DNA of 64,000 nt from Paramecium sonneborni (taxonomy: Eukaryota > Ciliophora > Oligohymenophorea > Peniculida > Parameciidae): positions 171,263 to 235,262 of the forward strand of contig CAJJDN010000094.1 of assembly GCA_905182985.1 (NCBI GenBank), in the 5' to 3' direction. Below the pieces are notes generated by a model. That model saw only the letters and a program-made list of their open reading frames with translations. It had not been told where the DNA came from and did no database searches. Shown here piece by piece: positions 1 to 14,009 of the stretch. The translations under genes were made by a program, and so were the position numbers. Position 1 is the first letter of the stretch; the number at the start of each line of letters is the position of its first letter.

Positions 1-3000
1 CAGAGATGCCAGTAGTAGGACCATAACAATATTTGCCAAATTTACATGATAATGAAGGTCTGGTATAATTTTAGCAGGCTTGTGAATTCAATCCTCGATC
101 ACATTCAAAAACATCTGAAAGAGATACTTCTTAGCAAGATTTAGTTGAGAAATTAAATTTACACGCAGTATCAATAGTTTATTCACATGCTCTATTAGTG
201 TTAACATTGGTATATGATTTACAGGGATTATTAAGTGTAGTTATTTCTTTACATTCAGATTTTTAGATATCATATTAACACACCTTTATTGGATTTGATA
301 TGGAAGTACATCCAATTTTATTAACAGCTTATTCACAATCAATAATATTAAGATCTGCAAAACTAATACCTACACATAAATTATTAACAATCCAACAAGG
401 TTCCATATTGACAGTGTTACAAGTTTGAGGTGTATTATCTTTACAAAAAATATTGCCACCATAACAAAATCGTCGATCATCATTATATTGACAATTATTT
501 GAAAATTATTGACACATAAGTTTACTCATTCCTTTATCAAAACAATCACCTGTATTTAAAATATTAGTAGGATTAGTAGTAACACAATCACGAGATATTA
601 TATTATAGATACAAGATTCACTTGAATATTGACAAAATTCAAATCTATTAACATTTGTTAGTGAACCACAACTCTTGCTTTCAGAAGGCGGAATAATATA
701 ATTGAATGATTCACATTTGAATGTAGACATTTAAAATTAGCAAAATTATGTTGGATTAGTAATTGAAACACAAGCTAATCTATTAACTGGAGATGTGCAT
801 TAAATATTAGCTAAATCTTTCGATTCTAGTTCTATACAACCTTTATCATAATCCCACATTAATTTAACTTAAAATAAAGGATTATTGTATGTTAAACAAG
901 CTAGTTTATTAAATGAAAATCCAAGTTTCCATGGAATAATATTCACATCTCCTAATGTGCATTTTTGGGTAATTGTATTATAAAAACAAACTTAATTTGT
1001 TGCTTTCCTACAAGTAATTGGATTTGTATCAATATCAGGAACATTACAATTACCTGTAAATAAACTTTCTGGTATAGCCTTGCACTCACTAAAATCACCA
1101 GCAGCAAATTAACAATACTTTTATTAATAATATATATTTACATTTCCAGATGCTTTGATATATTTACATTTTGTTTAATTTACAAACCAAGTCTTAGGAA
1201 CATTATTGTCTTCACAAGGTAAGGTATTATCATAAGTTGGATTGCATTTATAACTAATTGCATCAAAAATACAAAAAGAAGTAGAAGTATATGTTAAACA
1301 TGCAGATTTACTTAGTCCTAAAGATGAACACGTTTCTGTTCTCAAAGTAACTACCATACAGGAAAACTTTTATGTGTCATATTTGCATGGAGTTGGAAAT
1401 TGCGAACAAACTTATGGTCCAACTATTGCATCACTTAAATTAGAACAAGTATCGCTTTACTAAATTGGTATACACCTACCTCCTTAAAATTTACAAAATG
1501 CATTAAGTTAAATGCAAGCTTTCCAACTATAAGTTGAAATACACCCTGTTTATTTTTTTATTACCTCTATAGCTAATGATTAGCAAGAATCGTTCTCATA
1601 TTAACCTATTTATATAAATCATTAAAATTACAATATTCCATAGTCTTTTCTAAACATCCTTTCTCACTTATAGATATGGATCTACAAAGAGCAAAGTATT
1701 TTGCTGGACTGTTTTTATCTATATTGAGACATGATTATCTAACTCTATCATAGATAAAATAGGCCCCTGAAATATTTTTATTATATTAAGAGCAGATGTT
1801 AGGAGATATGAATTAAGAAGGAAGTAAGGGTATACTAGCAGAATCAACTGTAGTTTTTAAGGTAAAAGATGAACAAGTATTCAAATAGAATTAACAATTT
1901 GCATTTGGCATTGATAAACATGCTACTTTATTTAAAGTACTTAAACAACATTGATCTCCAGTACATTCCATTTCTGAACTGGTAGTAGGAATACACTTCA
2001 AATTTGTAGAATCAAATTTACAATTGTCTTAAGTTTTGGTGAGACAAGCCAGCTTGTTAAGACCTTTATGTTAATTACACTTTAATGCTATGGTATTAGC
2101 AGTAATGCATTTATTTGACTTAGAATCTAAGTAACATGCTCCTAGAGTTAGAGATGCACACACATAAGGATTTACTTGATTGTAGTATTACCACCCTCCT
2201 AAGGCATAATAAATACATCCACTTCCTAAATTAACTTATATAGTTATGCATTTTTTATAATAGTCTGACCATCCACAATTTACATTCTTTTACATATTTA
2301 GACAACCATATTTGTTCATCACATCACAACTATCATCTAATTCTGGTTTTACACATTTGGATGAGGATACTGACCATTTACATACTTCTTTATTTGAAAC
2401 TAAACAATGGTGACTCTATGATTAATAATCATTTATTTCATCACATGTAGCCATTATCTAAGTAACATATTCACATTATAAAGTACTTGAATTTACCCAA
2501 CATGATTTAGTAGGGATTAAGCAAGCTTTTCTACTTAATATGGAACAATCACTTGCATTCTATATTTCATTCTACGTTTTAATCTCACATTGATTATTAC
2601 TTTCAACCCATATTGCTAAAATTTCAGAAGTTAGTTAAGTACAACTTTCTCTATTTAATCTCTTTAAATTGATGTGGCATTTATTCGATGTATCATTCCA
2701 TTAACAATTTTATACTAAAGCTTAACAAGCTGATTTTTATGTAATATTATCACAGTCTGTAGATAAATTAGTGATCTTATTGCATTTATTTATACTATAA
2801 TCATAAGCAGTTGGAAAACCATAGCATTAATTACATGCTATAATTGTACATGTTACTTCAATGAGTTGATTGCAATCTTCATAAAAGGCTTATTCACATG
2901 AATTAAGTTAGAATTTGCAAGAAGCAGTTGATATTTTACCACAAACTTCTTCTCTTTTGTTTGTAGTTAATAAACCTACTTCATTACAAACATAATAATA

Positions 3001-6000
3001 GTTTTATTTATCAGTATTTAATGAAGGTATAATTAATTGAGTACATTTACCAGAAGAAAAATCACATGGAAGATTTAATTATAAACATAATGACTTGCTA
3101 ACTCCAGGTGTAGTACATGTAATTGATTCAATAGATTAAGGAGTTTTGCAAGTAGAATCAAAATAACAAAAATCACTAGCATAAGCACAATCACTTTCAA
3201 TTGTTGAACTATTTAAACTACTACAAGAACTGCTTTAGAATTTAGAATCTTTTTCACAAAAGTCTTTATTTATAGGTGGTATTGAACAACCAGGTGATAT
3301 TTCATTATCTGGTGTTTCATTTTATTTTTAACTGCAATATGCAACTAATGTTTTACTTTTTGTACAATCTTTTGAATTAATTTGAGAACAATCTAGAACT
3401 TTGTATGAATTTTCAGTATATTTATTACAACCTCCTTATTCAATATTAAAGTAACACCCATTTCCAAAGTCAAGACAAGCAGCTCTTGAATAAGTATTTT
3501 AACAAGTTAAAGAATTGGAAGAAAGAGAACAAGATGGATTTTAACCATTACCTCCTGCATTATAATTTCCATCAACTGTTTTTACTAGTTTACATCCATA
3601 AGAAACACTATCCCATTAACAGTATTTTTCAAAGTGACATTATTAAGCTTTATCTTAAACATTAGTACTTGTACAAATTTGTAATTTGTCATCTGTAGAT
3701 TTATCATTTAATGTGTTACTAATTGATGAACAAGATAATTTATTGTAATGTAGACCTTCAACAATTAAGCTTGAACAATTAATAGTATCTTAAATTATTC
3801 TTTGTTTACATGTCATTGAAACTACTTCAAAATAACATTATGATGGAATGTTCATGCAAATCTCAATGTTGATTAAAGTGGTTGATGAACAAACTAATTA
3901 TTCTGATTTTAAATTTGAGCACTTTTTTTCAGGAATTTAAGTTGGATCAAATATACATCTATGATTTCTAGTATTTAATAAACAAGCTTCTTTATTCATA
4001 ATCATAGCAGTACAATCTTTATTATTTTTTAAATCATTTTAGGTAGGAATCAATTCTTCACATAAATTATTTTATGTTGAATAATAATAAGGAGCTCCAC
4101 CTATATTTGTACATGCTTATGCATTATATAAAGTGTTCGCTTTAACAACTTTTAATTGTTCTACAGTTGAACATTTCATATCAACAGTTGACCATTCACA
4201 ATTATCATTTAATATTAACAAGCATAATTTTTTATTAACGTAATCAGAACATTTTAATGTGTATATTGCATCATCATCTTCTTCCTCATAACAATTTAAA
4301 TTTATTGGATCCCATCTACAAAATCCTGTAGTAAGTGAATAACATCCAATCGAATTGATTCCTGGTATATCACAACTTTCCTGTTGTGTTTGATTTGTTC
4401 TTTCAATACATCTTTTAGTAACATCATTATATTAACAAATTTATCCACCTTTTGTAATATTTTAACAGGCTTTTTAATTAACTTCTCCATAATAGGGTTT
4501 GAGGATATTGAAATCTATACAATTAATATTTTAAGGACTAGAGATGCATTTGTCTGTAGAAAAGAGGAAAGCACAAGGAGCATAAGGATTTTCGATACAT
4601 GCCTTATGATTTTGATATTCATTACAAGTATATAATGATAAGTAATCATCTATTGTAACACATTGTAAATTGATTTTATCCCATTTACAGTAAAGATTAA
4701 AGGATTTTCTTAGACAAACATTTGAATTGATACCTTCAGTTTCACAAGTAGTTATTTCAATAGGATAATCAATACAAACATTCAAATTATTATATCTAAA
4801 ATATTTCATTACATAATTATCATCTCCTTCAATACCTTGACATGCAAATTTATTCATTCCATAACGGCGATCAAATATAAATAATTTAGGATAATCACCA
4901 AAATTAATTTAAGTACATACAAGTCCATCCCAATAACATTATTATGTTGCAGACCAATCAATCATCCAACATGAATTTTTATTCATTGATGAACATTTAT
5001 ATTATTTAAAATTGTAATAGTCTTTAACAGCTTAAGAATTGCTGGTATCAACAATATCATCAATTAATTCTACACATTTATTAAATTCATTAAAATAACA
5101 ATATTATCCAGTAGTAAATCTACTACAAACATGGGCATTAATTCCAACTAATTCTGTACAACATTTAGTAGTACAAGGTGTTTAAAGGAATTTTATACAA
5201 TTTTCTTTACCATCAAATTAACAATATCCTCTAAGTGGATCATCTACTTAATTTAAAATTTTTGGATTTTTATTAGGCTATATAATAGATATAAATTTAT
5301 TACATAATTCATTATAATACTAGCACAAACATTGGCATTAATAGCTATTTATATTCCAGGAATAGTTTTCTATTTTTCTATAGTATTGTAATCTAAACAT
5401 TTTTAATTAAATTAAACAAATTAATAATCGCATTAACTTGTTCTATAATTCCAAGCACATTATTCTCCTAATGTTTCTATTGAAGTACAAATNTTAACAA
5501 GCATAATTTTTTATTAACGTAATCAGAACATTTTAATGTGTATATTGCATCATCATCTTCTTCCTCATAACAATTTAAATTTATTGGATCCCATCTACAA
5601 AATCCTGTAGTAAGTGAATAACATCCAATCGAATTGATTCCTGGTATATCACAACTTTCCTGTTGTGTTTGATTTGTTCTTTCAATACATCTTTTAGTAA
5701 CATCATTATATTAACAAATTTATCCACCTTTTGTAATATTTTAACAGGCTTTTTAATTAACTTCTCCATAATAGGGTTTGAGGATATTGAAATCTATACA
5801 ATTAATATTTTAAGGACTAGAGATGCATTTGTCTGTAGAAAAGAGGAAAGCACAAGGAGCATAAGGATTTTCGATACATGCCTTATGATTTTGATATTCA
5901 TTACAAGTATATAATGATAAGTAATCATCTATTGTAACACATTGTAAATTGATTTTATCCCATTTACAGTAAAGATTAAAGGATTTTCTTAGACAAACAT

Positions 6001-8843
6001 TTGAATTGATACCTTCAGTTTCACAAGTAGTTATTTCAATAGGATAATCAATACAAACATTCAAATTATTATATCTAAAATATTTCATTACATAATTATC
6101 ATCTCCTTCAATACCTTGACATGCAAATTTATTCATTCCATAACGGCGATCAAATATAAATAATTTAGGATAATCACCAAAATTAATTTAAGTACATACA
6201 AGTCCATCCCAATAACATTATTATGTTGCAGACCAATCAATCATCCAACATGAATTTTTATTCATTGATGAACATTTATATTATTTAAAATTGTAATAGT
6301 CTTTAACAGCTTAAGAATTGCTGGTATCAACAATATCATCAATTAATTCTACACATTTATTAAATTCATTAAAATAACAATATTATCCAGTAGTAAATCT
6401 ACTACAAACATGGGCATTAATTCCAACTAATTCTGTACAACATTTAGTAGTACAAGGTGTTTAAAGGAATTTTATACAATTTTCTTTACCATCAAATTAA
6501 CAATATCCTCTAAGTGGATCATCTACTTAATTTAAAATTTTTGGATTTTTATTAGGCTATATAATAGATATAAATTTATTACATAATTCATTATAATACT
6601 AGCACAAACATTGGCATTAATAGCTATTTATATTCCAGGAATAGTTTTCTATTTTTCTATAGTATTGTAATCTAAACATTTTTAATTAAATTAAACAAAT
6701 TAATAATCGCATTAACTTGTTCTATAATTCCAAGCACATTATTCTCCTAATGTTTCTATTGAAGTACAAATATTTTTAGTTGGAGAACTAGCTACACATT
6801 TAGCAGTAGTTAATAATAATCTTGATGCAGCTTAGACATTTTCATCAGATGATTTCTTATCAGGGGCTGTTAAACATACATTATTAATTTAATCAAAATA
6901 GCATCCCTCTATATTTCTAGTGATTTAAGAACAAGCAAACGAATTTAAACCTAAAGTATAACAATAATCTCCAATTTCACTAGAATTAATACTGTTAGCA
7001 CAACCATAACCATCCACGCTATATTTACAAACTTCTTTTTAAAAAGTTACTAATCCACAACTTCCAGGATTAACATATTTTAATTCAAGACATGAGATTT
7101 ATGCTATCTATTCTTTATTTCTAATGCTTGTACATCTGTTTCTAAACCATCTACATCTTTATCCAATCTTTGTTATCATTGTGCATCCATATTTATTTAA
7201 TCCTTATTATAAACATTCCATCTATTTTAAATTTTCTTATGTAATCTTTTCACATTATTATGTTTGACTATTAAAATAACATCCCACTGCTTTTTCATTT
7301 TCAAATTCTGTTATCCTAGAACATGCTTATGGATTTGAATATTTTAAATCACTACATTTTGTAACCTAATCAATTAATGTTGCCACTTCACATTTATTCA
7401 TCTCTTCATTCCAACTACAAGCCAATGCTTATGAAATCTAAACACAACCAGACAAATTTAAATAAGGAGTTGTACATATCTCCTATCCTGTACTACTCTA
7501 ACATAATCGTGTTTATTCATTATATTTACAACCTACATTCTATTTTGATATTGCTTAACAAACATTTCCATTTACTTTATAAAATTTTCCATTCTCTTCT
7601 GGTAATGGACAATTTAAATCCTAATTCAAAGGTATTCTTATGCATTCATTACCATTCCATTAACAATATTAAAATGGTGTACTAACATTGATACAAGCTT
7701 CCTCATTAATTGAATCAGTGCAACTAATTTAATTTAATAAATCTTCCTTGACTTCTTAACATCCTTCTTCGCTAAAATATATACCTAAATATTTAATTAT
7801 TAATATAATACATTTCTAGTTTTTAATACTTATACAGCCAATTTTATTAAGTCCCTTAGTATTACAAGTCTGCTTTTAATTTTAATTTGGAGATTAACAT
7901 TAATGATTTATTTCATCATAAAAGCAATATATTGGCATTTCTCTACAAACACTTGGATTTACATTTTTAAAATTTTCACAATCCTGATTCTTCAAAATTT
8001 ACAAAGGTTAACAACCTTTATTATCCCAAACACACAATAATTATGGATTTTAAATACTAAGACAAGCTTCTCTGTTTAAATAACTTAAACAACTTATTTC
8101 ATCTTCTATTTTGAATTCTTTACATACATTATTTTTGTATATGCCTAAAAAATATATATTTTCATTTTACATCTTTATCCCTTAGTCTGGATTCCAACGC
8201 ATGCTCCTTTACTTAATCCCAAAGTATCGCATGTATATTTCTATAACTGTATTTCAGTTACCTACTCACAAAAATATCCGCCCTCGAACCCGTTATTTTG
8301 GCCTATGCTTATATATTGAGTTTTACATAATAGATCCTAAATTTAAGCGCATAAATTTGACGTAACAGGTGCATTAAAGATAGTTTCGCAAGAATCTCCC
8401 TTTGGAATCACGCTATCATTAGGTATGCAAACATTATTTGACCAAATACAATTTTTTCCTTTTAAATTTACACAAGCATAGATTGAAAAGTTTTATCTAC
8501 AATCTAAAAACTTAAGATGAAATTCATTTGCATATGTACATCTCTTTCTAAAAAAACCTAATTCTAGTATTAAAAATTACATTTAACTTCCTTGCCTTCT
8601 ATATTTCTTTATTATTGCATACAAGCTTATTAATTCAAATTAGGAAGACATCCCAAATCAGTACTTTTAGTCTCCACACAAGCATTTTCAAAATAGTTGA
8701 ATTAACCTTAGCTTAATATAATTACTACATGAAACTTCTTTAGTTTTTTATATACAAGCGATTTCATCCAAAGGATAATAGTTACAAAACATCCCAAGGA
8801 CATTTGGAACCAAGATGATATAAATCAAAAATAAATAATTCAT
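1..8843 (-). CDS. Giant secreted cysteine-rich protein, surface-antigen-like (5' part; runs off window)
   Basis: Not assigned to a named protein. From the ATG at 8841-8843 the product starts with a hydrophobic signal-peptide-like stretch (MNYLFLIYIILVP). It continues for thousands of bases as short units with regularly spaced cysteines, typically Cys, about eight residues, Cys-x-Trp or Cys-x-Phe, about six residues, Cys. This recalls the eight-Cys repeats of Paramecium surface antigens and related cysteine-rich proteins; an extracellular or cell-surface role is inferred. Three introns restore the frame near the 5' end: 8707-8728, 8558-8580 and 8145-8170. Others are likely, for example near 1560-1610. 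No 3' end is seen. The copy at 5494-6771 repeats 4215-5492 and shifts the frame by one, so the true gene is probably about 1.28 kb shorter than drawn. Confidence 0.8.
4215..6771. repeat. Direct repeat of 1278 bp around a single N (probable unmerged contig overlap)
   Basis: Positions 4215-5492 recur as 5494-6771, separated only by the n at 5493; every stretch compared is identical. The offset of 1279 is not a multiple of three, so a real tandem duplication would break the cysteine-rich reading frame that runs through both copies. An assembly overlap is the simpler explanation. Confidence 0.9.
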
Positions 8844-11808
8844 AAGATTAATATTTTTTTTAATTAATGAGCACTTTAATAATTATCAATAATTTCCAGT
8901 GACTTAGTAGGAAAATTAAAATTAATGATAGGAATTAATAGTTTCAGAATAATACTTCACCTTTTTTCGCATTATTATCAAAAACAAAATTTTTTAAGTA
9001 AAAAAAAGAATAAATCACAATTAACAAGGCTTGTTAATTAAATAATAAAATTAAAATTTTTCATCCTTCTGTAATTAATAAATATAATAAATTATTATTT
9101 AAAGAAATTTAACATCAAATAATCTATCAACTTATCAAAAATAAATTAATATTTTTTGAAGTAAAAAGAAATTTGGTCATTGTTTTTAAAATATAAATTT
9201 TAATTATTTAATATATTTAGTAATTATTAAAAAGTTAAGAAAATATAATCAAATGATTAAAAAGTTTCTTGAAACAAAAAAAATGAAAGTTCAAGTGAAT
9301 AAATAAACATCAATGGATTAGAATCGGCATTATGATTCTTTATCGTTCCTACTCTTGTTAATATATTTTAGTAAATGAAGCATATAGCAATTAATCATAA
9401 TAACATTATTTTTCAAAGCAACTCAATCTATAAATATTCCTCCAATTGTCGAATTAAAATTATTAACAGAAATTAAAAATTAGCATAATCTAGATTATAA
9501 ACTTCCAACAATTAAAAAAAACTTAAATTAATTTATTCAATGATAGTATTAAAGGTCAACTTATCTATACTATCATAGACGCAAACAATTCTTAAAAAGA
9601 AAAGTTCCCATCCAGCTTATGAATCTTGAATACTCCATAGTAAATGATTAAACTACTTGTTGTTTTTGATTTAATTTTTAATATTACATATATGGTAATT
9701 AAAAAGTATAAAAATGCCATCAAATAAATGGATATTATAAAGTATTTATGATATATATAATTGGTATAATTTAGAAAAACAATTTATTTTAGGAGCCACT
9801 TATAATTGATAATAGAATACATTATAGTACTCTAGAATATAACAATAATAATGGATAAATCATCAATTATGTAAGATAATTTTTTTTGAACTATTCGTTT
9901 TCTCCCAATCTCAGGAAGCTAATTTAATATTTAAACTTAAAATAATATTTTTAGAAAAATTAGCTCTTCTAGCGTAATTATTAGCTACTATCTTAATAAA
10001 TTAAGCTTTAAGTTAATACTACAAAGTAGTTAAAATCGCATTACAATTCTTATGATNNNNNNNNNNNNNNNNNNNNNNNNNNNNNNNNNNNNNNNNNNNN
10101 NNNNNNNNNNNNNNNNNNNNNNNNNNNNNNNNNNNNNNNNNNNNNNNNNNNNNNNNNNNNNNNNNNNNNNNNNNNNNNNNNNNNNNNNNNNNNNNNNNNN
10201 NNNNNNNNNNNNNNNNNNNNNNNNNNNNNNNNNNNNNNNNNNNNNNNNNNNNNNNNNNNNNNNNNNNNNNTCATTGTTTTTAAAATATAAATTTTAATTA
10301 TTTAATATATTTAGTAATTATTAAAAAGTTAAGAAAATATAATCAAATGATTAAAAAGTTTCTTGAAACAAAAAAAATGAAAGTTCAAGTGAATAAATAA
10401 ACATCAATGGATTAGAATCGGCATTATGATTCTTTATCGTTCCTACTCTTGTTAATATATTTTAGTAAATGAAGCATATAGCAATTAATCATAATAACAT
10501 TATTTTTCAAAGCAACTCAATCTATAAATATTCCTCCAATTGTCGAATTAAAATTATTAACAGAAATTAAAAATTAGCATAATCTAGATTATAAACTTCC
10601 AACAATTAAAAAAAACTTAAATTAATTTATTCAATGATAGTATTAAAGGTCAACTTATCTATACTATCATAGACGCAAACAATTCTTAAAAAGAAAAGTT
10701 CCCATCCAGCTTATGAATCTTGAATACTCCATAGTAAATGATTAAACTACTTGTTGTTTTTGATTTAATTTTTAATATTACATATATGGTAATTAAAAAG
10801 TATAAAAATGCCATCAAATAAATGGATATTATAAAGTATTTATGATATATATAATTGGTATAATTTAGAAAAACAATTTATTTTAGGAGCCACTTATAAT
10901 TGATAATAGAATACATTATAGTACTCTAGAATATAACAATAATAATGGATAAATCATCAATTATGTAAGATAATTTTTTTTGAACTATTCGTTTTCTCCC
11001 AATCTCAGGAAGCTAATTTAATATTTAAACTTAAAATAATATTTTTAGAAAAATTAGCTCTTCTAGCGTAATTATTAGCTACTATCTTAATAAATTAAGC
11101 TTTAAGTTAATACTACAAAGTAGTTAAAATCGCATTACAATTCTTATGATTGTTTCAGTTAGTCTTTTTATTAAAGGAGAAAAAAATGAAATTATCATCA
11201 TGCAACTATTATTAGCCTTCAATATCAATTTAACTATATAGTGATAAATGATCTAAATCTATTTGGTTAGAGAGAATTAATGTTTGGGCAATCATTTTAT
11301 TAAATTTAAAAATATGTCTTGATTTTTAATCATATAATGTATATTTTTACAAATAATTTTTAATATATAAACAAATTAATTATAATAAAATAGCATAAAA
11401 TTAAGGATTTTTTGTTGCTTTTTTTGAGTTTTCAATTTTAAAATAAATAACTTTAAATATTTACACATTTTTTTACTTAAGTATGATTAACATAAAATTC
11501 ATACTATTAGTTATGAAGAATTAAGAAAAAAATCATTTTCTGTTTGTTTTATGTTGGGCTAATTTGTCAATAAAATGCAAATTTGTTATATAGTAATCAA
11601 GATCTATCATATAGAAATGACTATTTTCTAATTCTTTTTATGATCGGTTTTTAATTAATAAAATTCAGGTTATCAAATTAATTTTAGAATTAATGTTTAA
11701 AGAGCTATTAATCTAAAGTTCTAGTGAGATATTAAAAAATTATTGGAATCAAATTATTTCCAATATCTTTTTAACAAAAGAATCTATAAATATTTTAATT
11801 AAATTAAA
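8844..11808. other. Long AT-rich interval without a confident gene
   Basis: About 3 kb as assembled, or about 1.9 kb once the repeat at 9177-11150 is collapsed. Only short open frames occur. A spliced minus-strand frame (9413-9638, intron 9565-9586) could encode about 67 residues. A plus-strand frame around 9410-9540 also has protein-like composition, but it meets TGA and needs frame changes. The two overlap, so at least one is chance. Intergenic spaces elsewhere in the window are mostly under 400 bp, so this interval is unusually long. Confidence 0.5.
9177..11150. repeat. 880-bp direct repeat flanking a 214-bp N gap (probable unmerged contig overlap)
   Basis: Positions 9177-10056 reappear as 10271-11150 on the other side of the N run at 10057-10270. 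The compared stretches are identical, and the repeat edges coincide exactly with the gap edges. That is the signature of two contigs ending in the same sequence that were scaffolded instead of merged. Confidence 0.9.
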
Positions 11809-13338
11809 ATGTCGAAGTTTTCATAATTTTTAGAGGACATCAGTGAATTCAAGGAAAGGCCAGTTAAATTAAAACAAATAAAAAAGGTTCTAAAGATTAA
11901 TGAAAAGAGCTTTCCTCCTTGCAAAAATATCTTAAACTATTATTTCTAAGAATTTTCAAAGTAGATTATAATAGTAAAAAGTAGACGTACAAATGAAGAA
12001 CATCGAACAAAATGGCACAGAAAGGATAAAATTTTATTTGTATGGACTGTGCTAAAATATTTTGAATTCATTAATAAGAATGATTTAAACCCTGTATTTC
12101 AATTTAATAGGATAGTCTGAAGAAGATTGGCATTATTTATCAGATGTTTTAGGAGTAACAGAATAACTATTGAATTTAAAATGGATTAGCATGTTGAAAA
12201 CTAATCTTAAAATGGCCCCTTGGAATACTGAGGAAGATGAAATATTATAAAACATAATTACAGATTCAAATGAAAACAAAAATTGGACTTAAATTACTAT
12301 AGATTTCAATAGAATAAATCCAGCAAAAATAGTTAGACATGCTAAATAAATAAGGGAAAGATGGAATAATTATTTGAATCCTGAGTTGAAAAAGTACAAC
12401 TAATTAATTAATTAGATCTGAATGGTCATAACCTGAATAATTATAACTATTATTGCTAGTTTAGGAAATCGGAAAGAGATGGTCACTAATTTCGAAAAAA
12501 ATATTGGGAAGAACAGAAAATTAGGTTAAAAATTAATACAATTCGATGATGAATACTTATAGAAGATAAAATGTATTTAATATTTAAACTTTATAGTAGC
12601 TAGATAATGAAGATATTGCAATAAACAAATTATTGGCAAATTTATAAGGAAAAGATTATGAGGGTCCATTACCATTAACTACTAAACGTGTTAGAAAAAC
12701 AGTAAATAATAATAATATTAATTTGATTAATAATAACACTAATAATGTTACAATTAATTAAAGTACTAATAATGATTTAAAGAATATGTAAATTGAAAGT
12801 AATGAAATAAAAGAAGAGCATTAATAGGATTAATAACAAATGTAATTGTAATTGTAATTGTAATAATCATAAATATAATAATAATAATCATCATAACAAC
12901 TATTCAATTAATAATAATAATTATAATAATAACAGTAATAGTAATCACTTATGCTTGGATTACCTGTATATTCTCCTATGTTGCCTTTCTCTCCAGTACA
13001 TTATTTAATCTGTATTTAATATTCTTATTTATAAAGAATCAAGTCCAAATAATATATCATCACCATATGAAATTAGAAACAAGAATTATTCTAGTTAATT
13101 ATAGTTATTTGATGATTATATGAAATCTACAAACAATCTTGAATAAAGCGTCCCTTAATCAGAAGTTCCTTGTTTATTAAGATTGTTTAATTCACCTGCA
13201 TTCAATCATTAAGGATTTCCTTATGCGACGATGCCTTACTAATAACCTACCTAACAGCAACCTACATATAATACAAAAAAAATTAATAAAATTCAAAAAG
13301 AATTATTAAAGTTTGATACAGGATTAAACAGAGATTGA
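11809..13338 (+). CDS. Myb-like DNA-binding protein with polyglutamine tract
   Basis: Encodes about 486 residues after removing introns 12094-12115, 12394-12415 and 13012-13036. Three Myb/SANT-like helical units lie in the first half. The clearest two have spaced tryptophans: a PWNTEEDEIL unit ending RERWNNYL, and a SEWSQPEQLQ unit ending GRTENQVKN. The middle is very rich in Asn and Gln, mostly written with TAA and TAG codons, and the C-terminus is Pro/Gln-rich. A nuclear transcription-regulator or chromosomal DNA-binding role is inferred from the repeats; targets are unknown. A related protein lies 5.5 kb downstream at 18882-20378. The start is the first ATG before the conserved region. Confidence 0.85.
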
Positions 13339-13595
13339 GCCTTTTCATTTTATTTAATAAAATAGAATTTCTTTGTTACCATCAAAAATCTCATATTTTA
13401 TAATTAAATTTATTACAAATTCTAGATAATTCTTTGTAAACCAATCCAATAATAATTAAATAAATTATTTTTGTTTATTCTTTTCTACTAAACTCTTAAT
13501 TATTTAATCAAATTTAAAATGGTGCTTTTATATATTAGGACATATAATATAATGTGAATCAATAATATATTAAAAAAAGAGTTATTTTTTATTTT

Positions 13596-13977
13596 ATGTA
13601 ATAACACAGAATCCAATTCTAAATAGCTAATATAATTAAATTATAATCAAGCTTATTGGGTAGTCTTTAACGTTTAATGAATAGAAAAAAATAATAAAAG
13701 GATATATCGAGATGATTATTTTATTTATAAATTTGAACAAGATAATGAAATCTATGAATATCATAATGAAAATATATTAAAAGTAAAAGTAAATGATTTC
13801 AAAAAGTATTTAATATAATTTGAAAACAAATAGATTATAATATTTTAAATAAATAATCATATAAAAATATAAAAATAAAGAGATAATTTAAGCAATATTA
13901 ATGCTATCTAATAGAATTTAATAAATTTACATAAATTGGACGTTTTTATAAATTTAGAGAAATTTAAGTTTAAATGA
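13596..13977 (+). CDS. Small hypothetical protein
   Basis: Not recognised. About 118 residues after splicing a 25-nt intron (13660-13684). The second exon reads as charged, Asn/Lys/Ile-rich protein (IYRDDYFIYKFEQ and onwards) to TGA at 13975-13977. No signal peptide or membrane segment is evident. It ends 32 bp before the stop of the convergent bromodomain gene. Support comes from the canonical intron restoring one frame and from typical codon use; there is no family evidence. Confidence 0.5.
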
Positions 13978-14009
13978 ATAAATCAAAAAAACAAAAATAA
14001 AAATAATGC

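Noticed and set aside
4384..4635. Plus-strand ORF (and its repeat at 5663-5914)
   Set aside because: Antisense to the cysteine-rich gene, whose minus frame is open through this stretch with regular Cys spacing.
7377..7685. Plus-strand ORF of 102 codons
   Set aside because: Lies antisense within the cysteine-rich gene; no motif.
10050..10297. Open frames across the N run
   Set aside because: They consist of undetermined bases only.
12094..12110. 17-nt intron in the first Myb gene
   Set aside because: It leaves the wrong frame; the 22-nt version ending at 12115 gives the Myb repeat.
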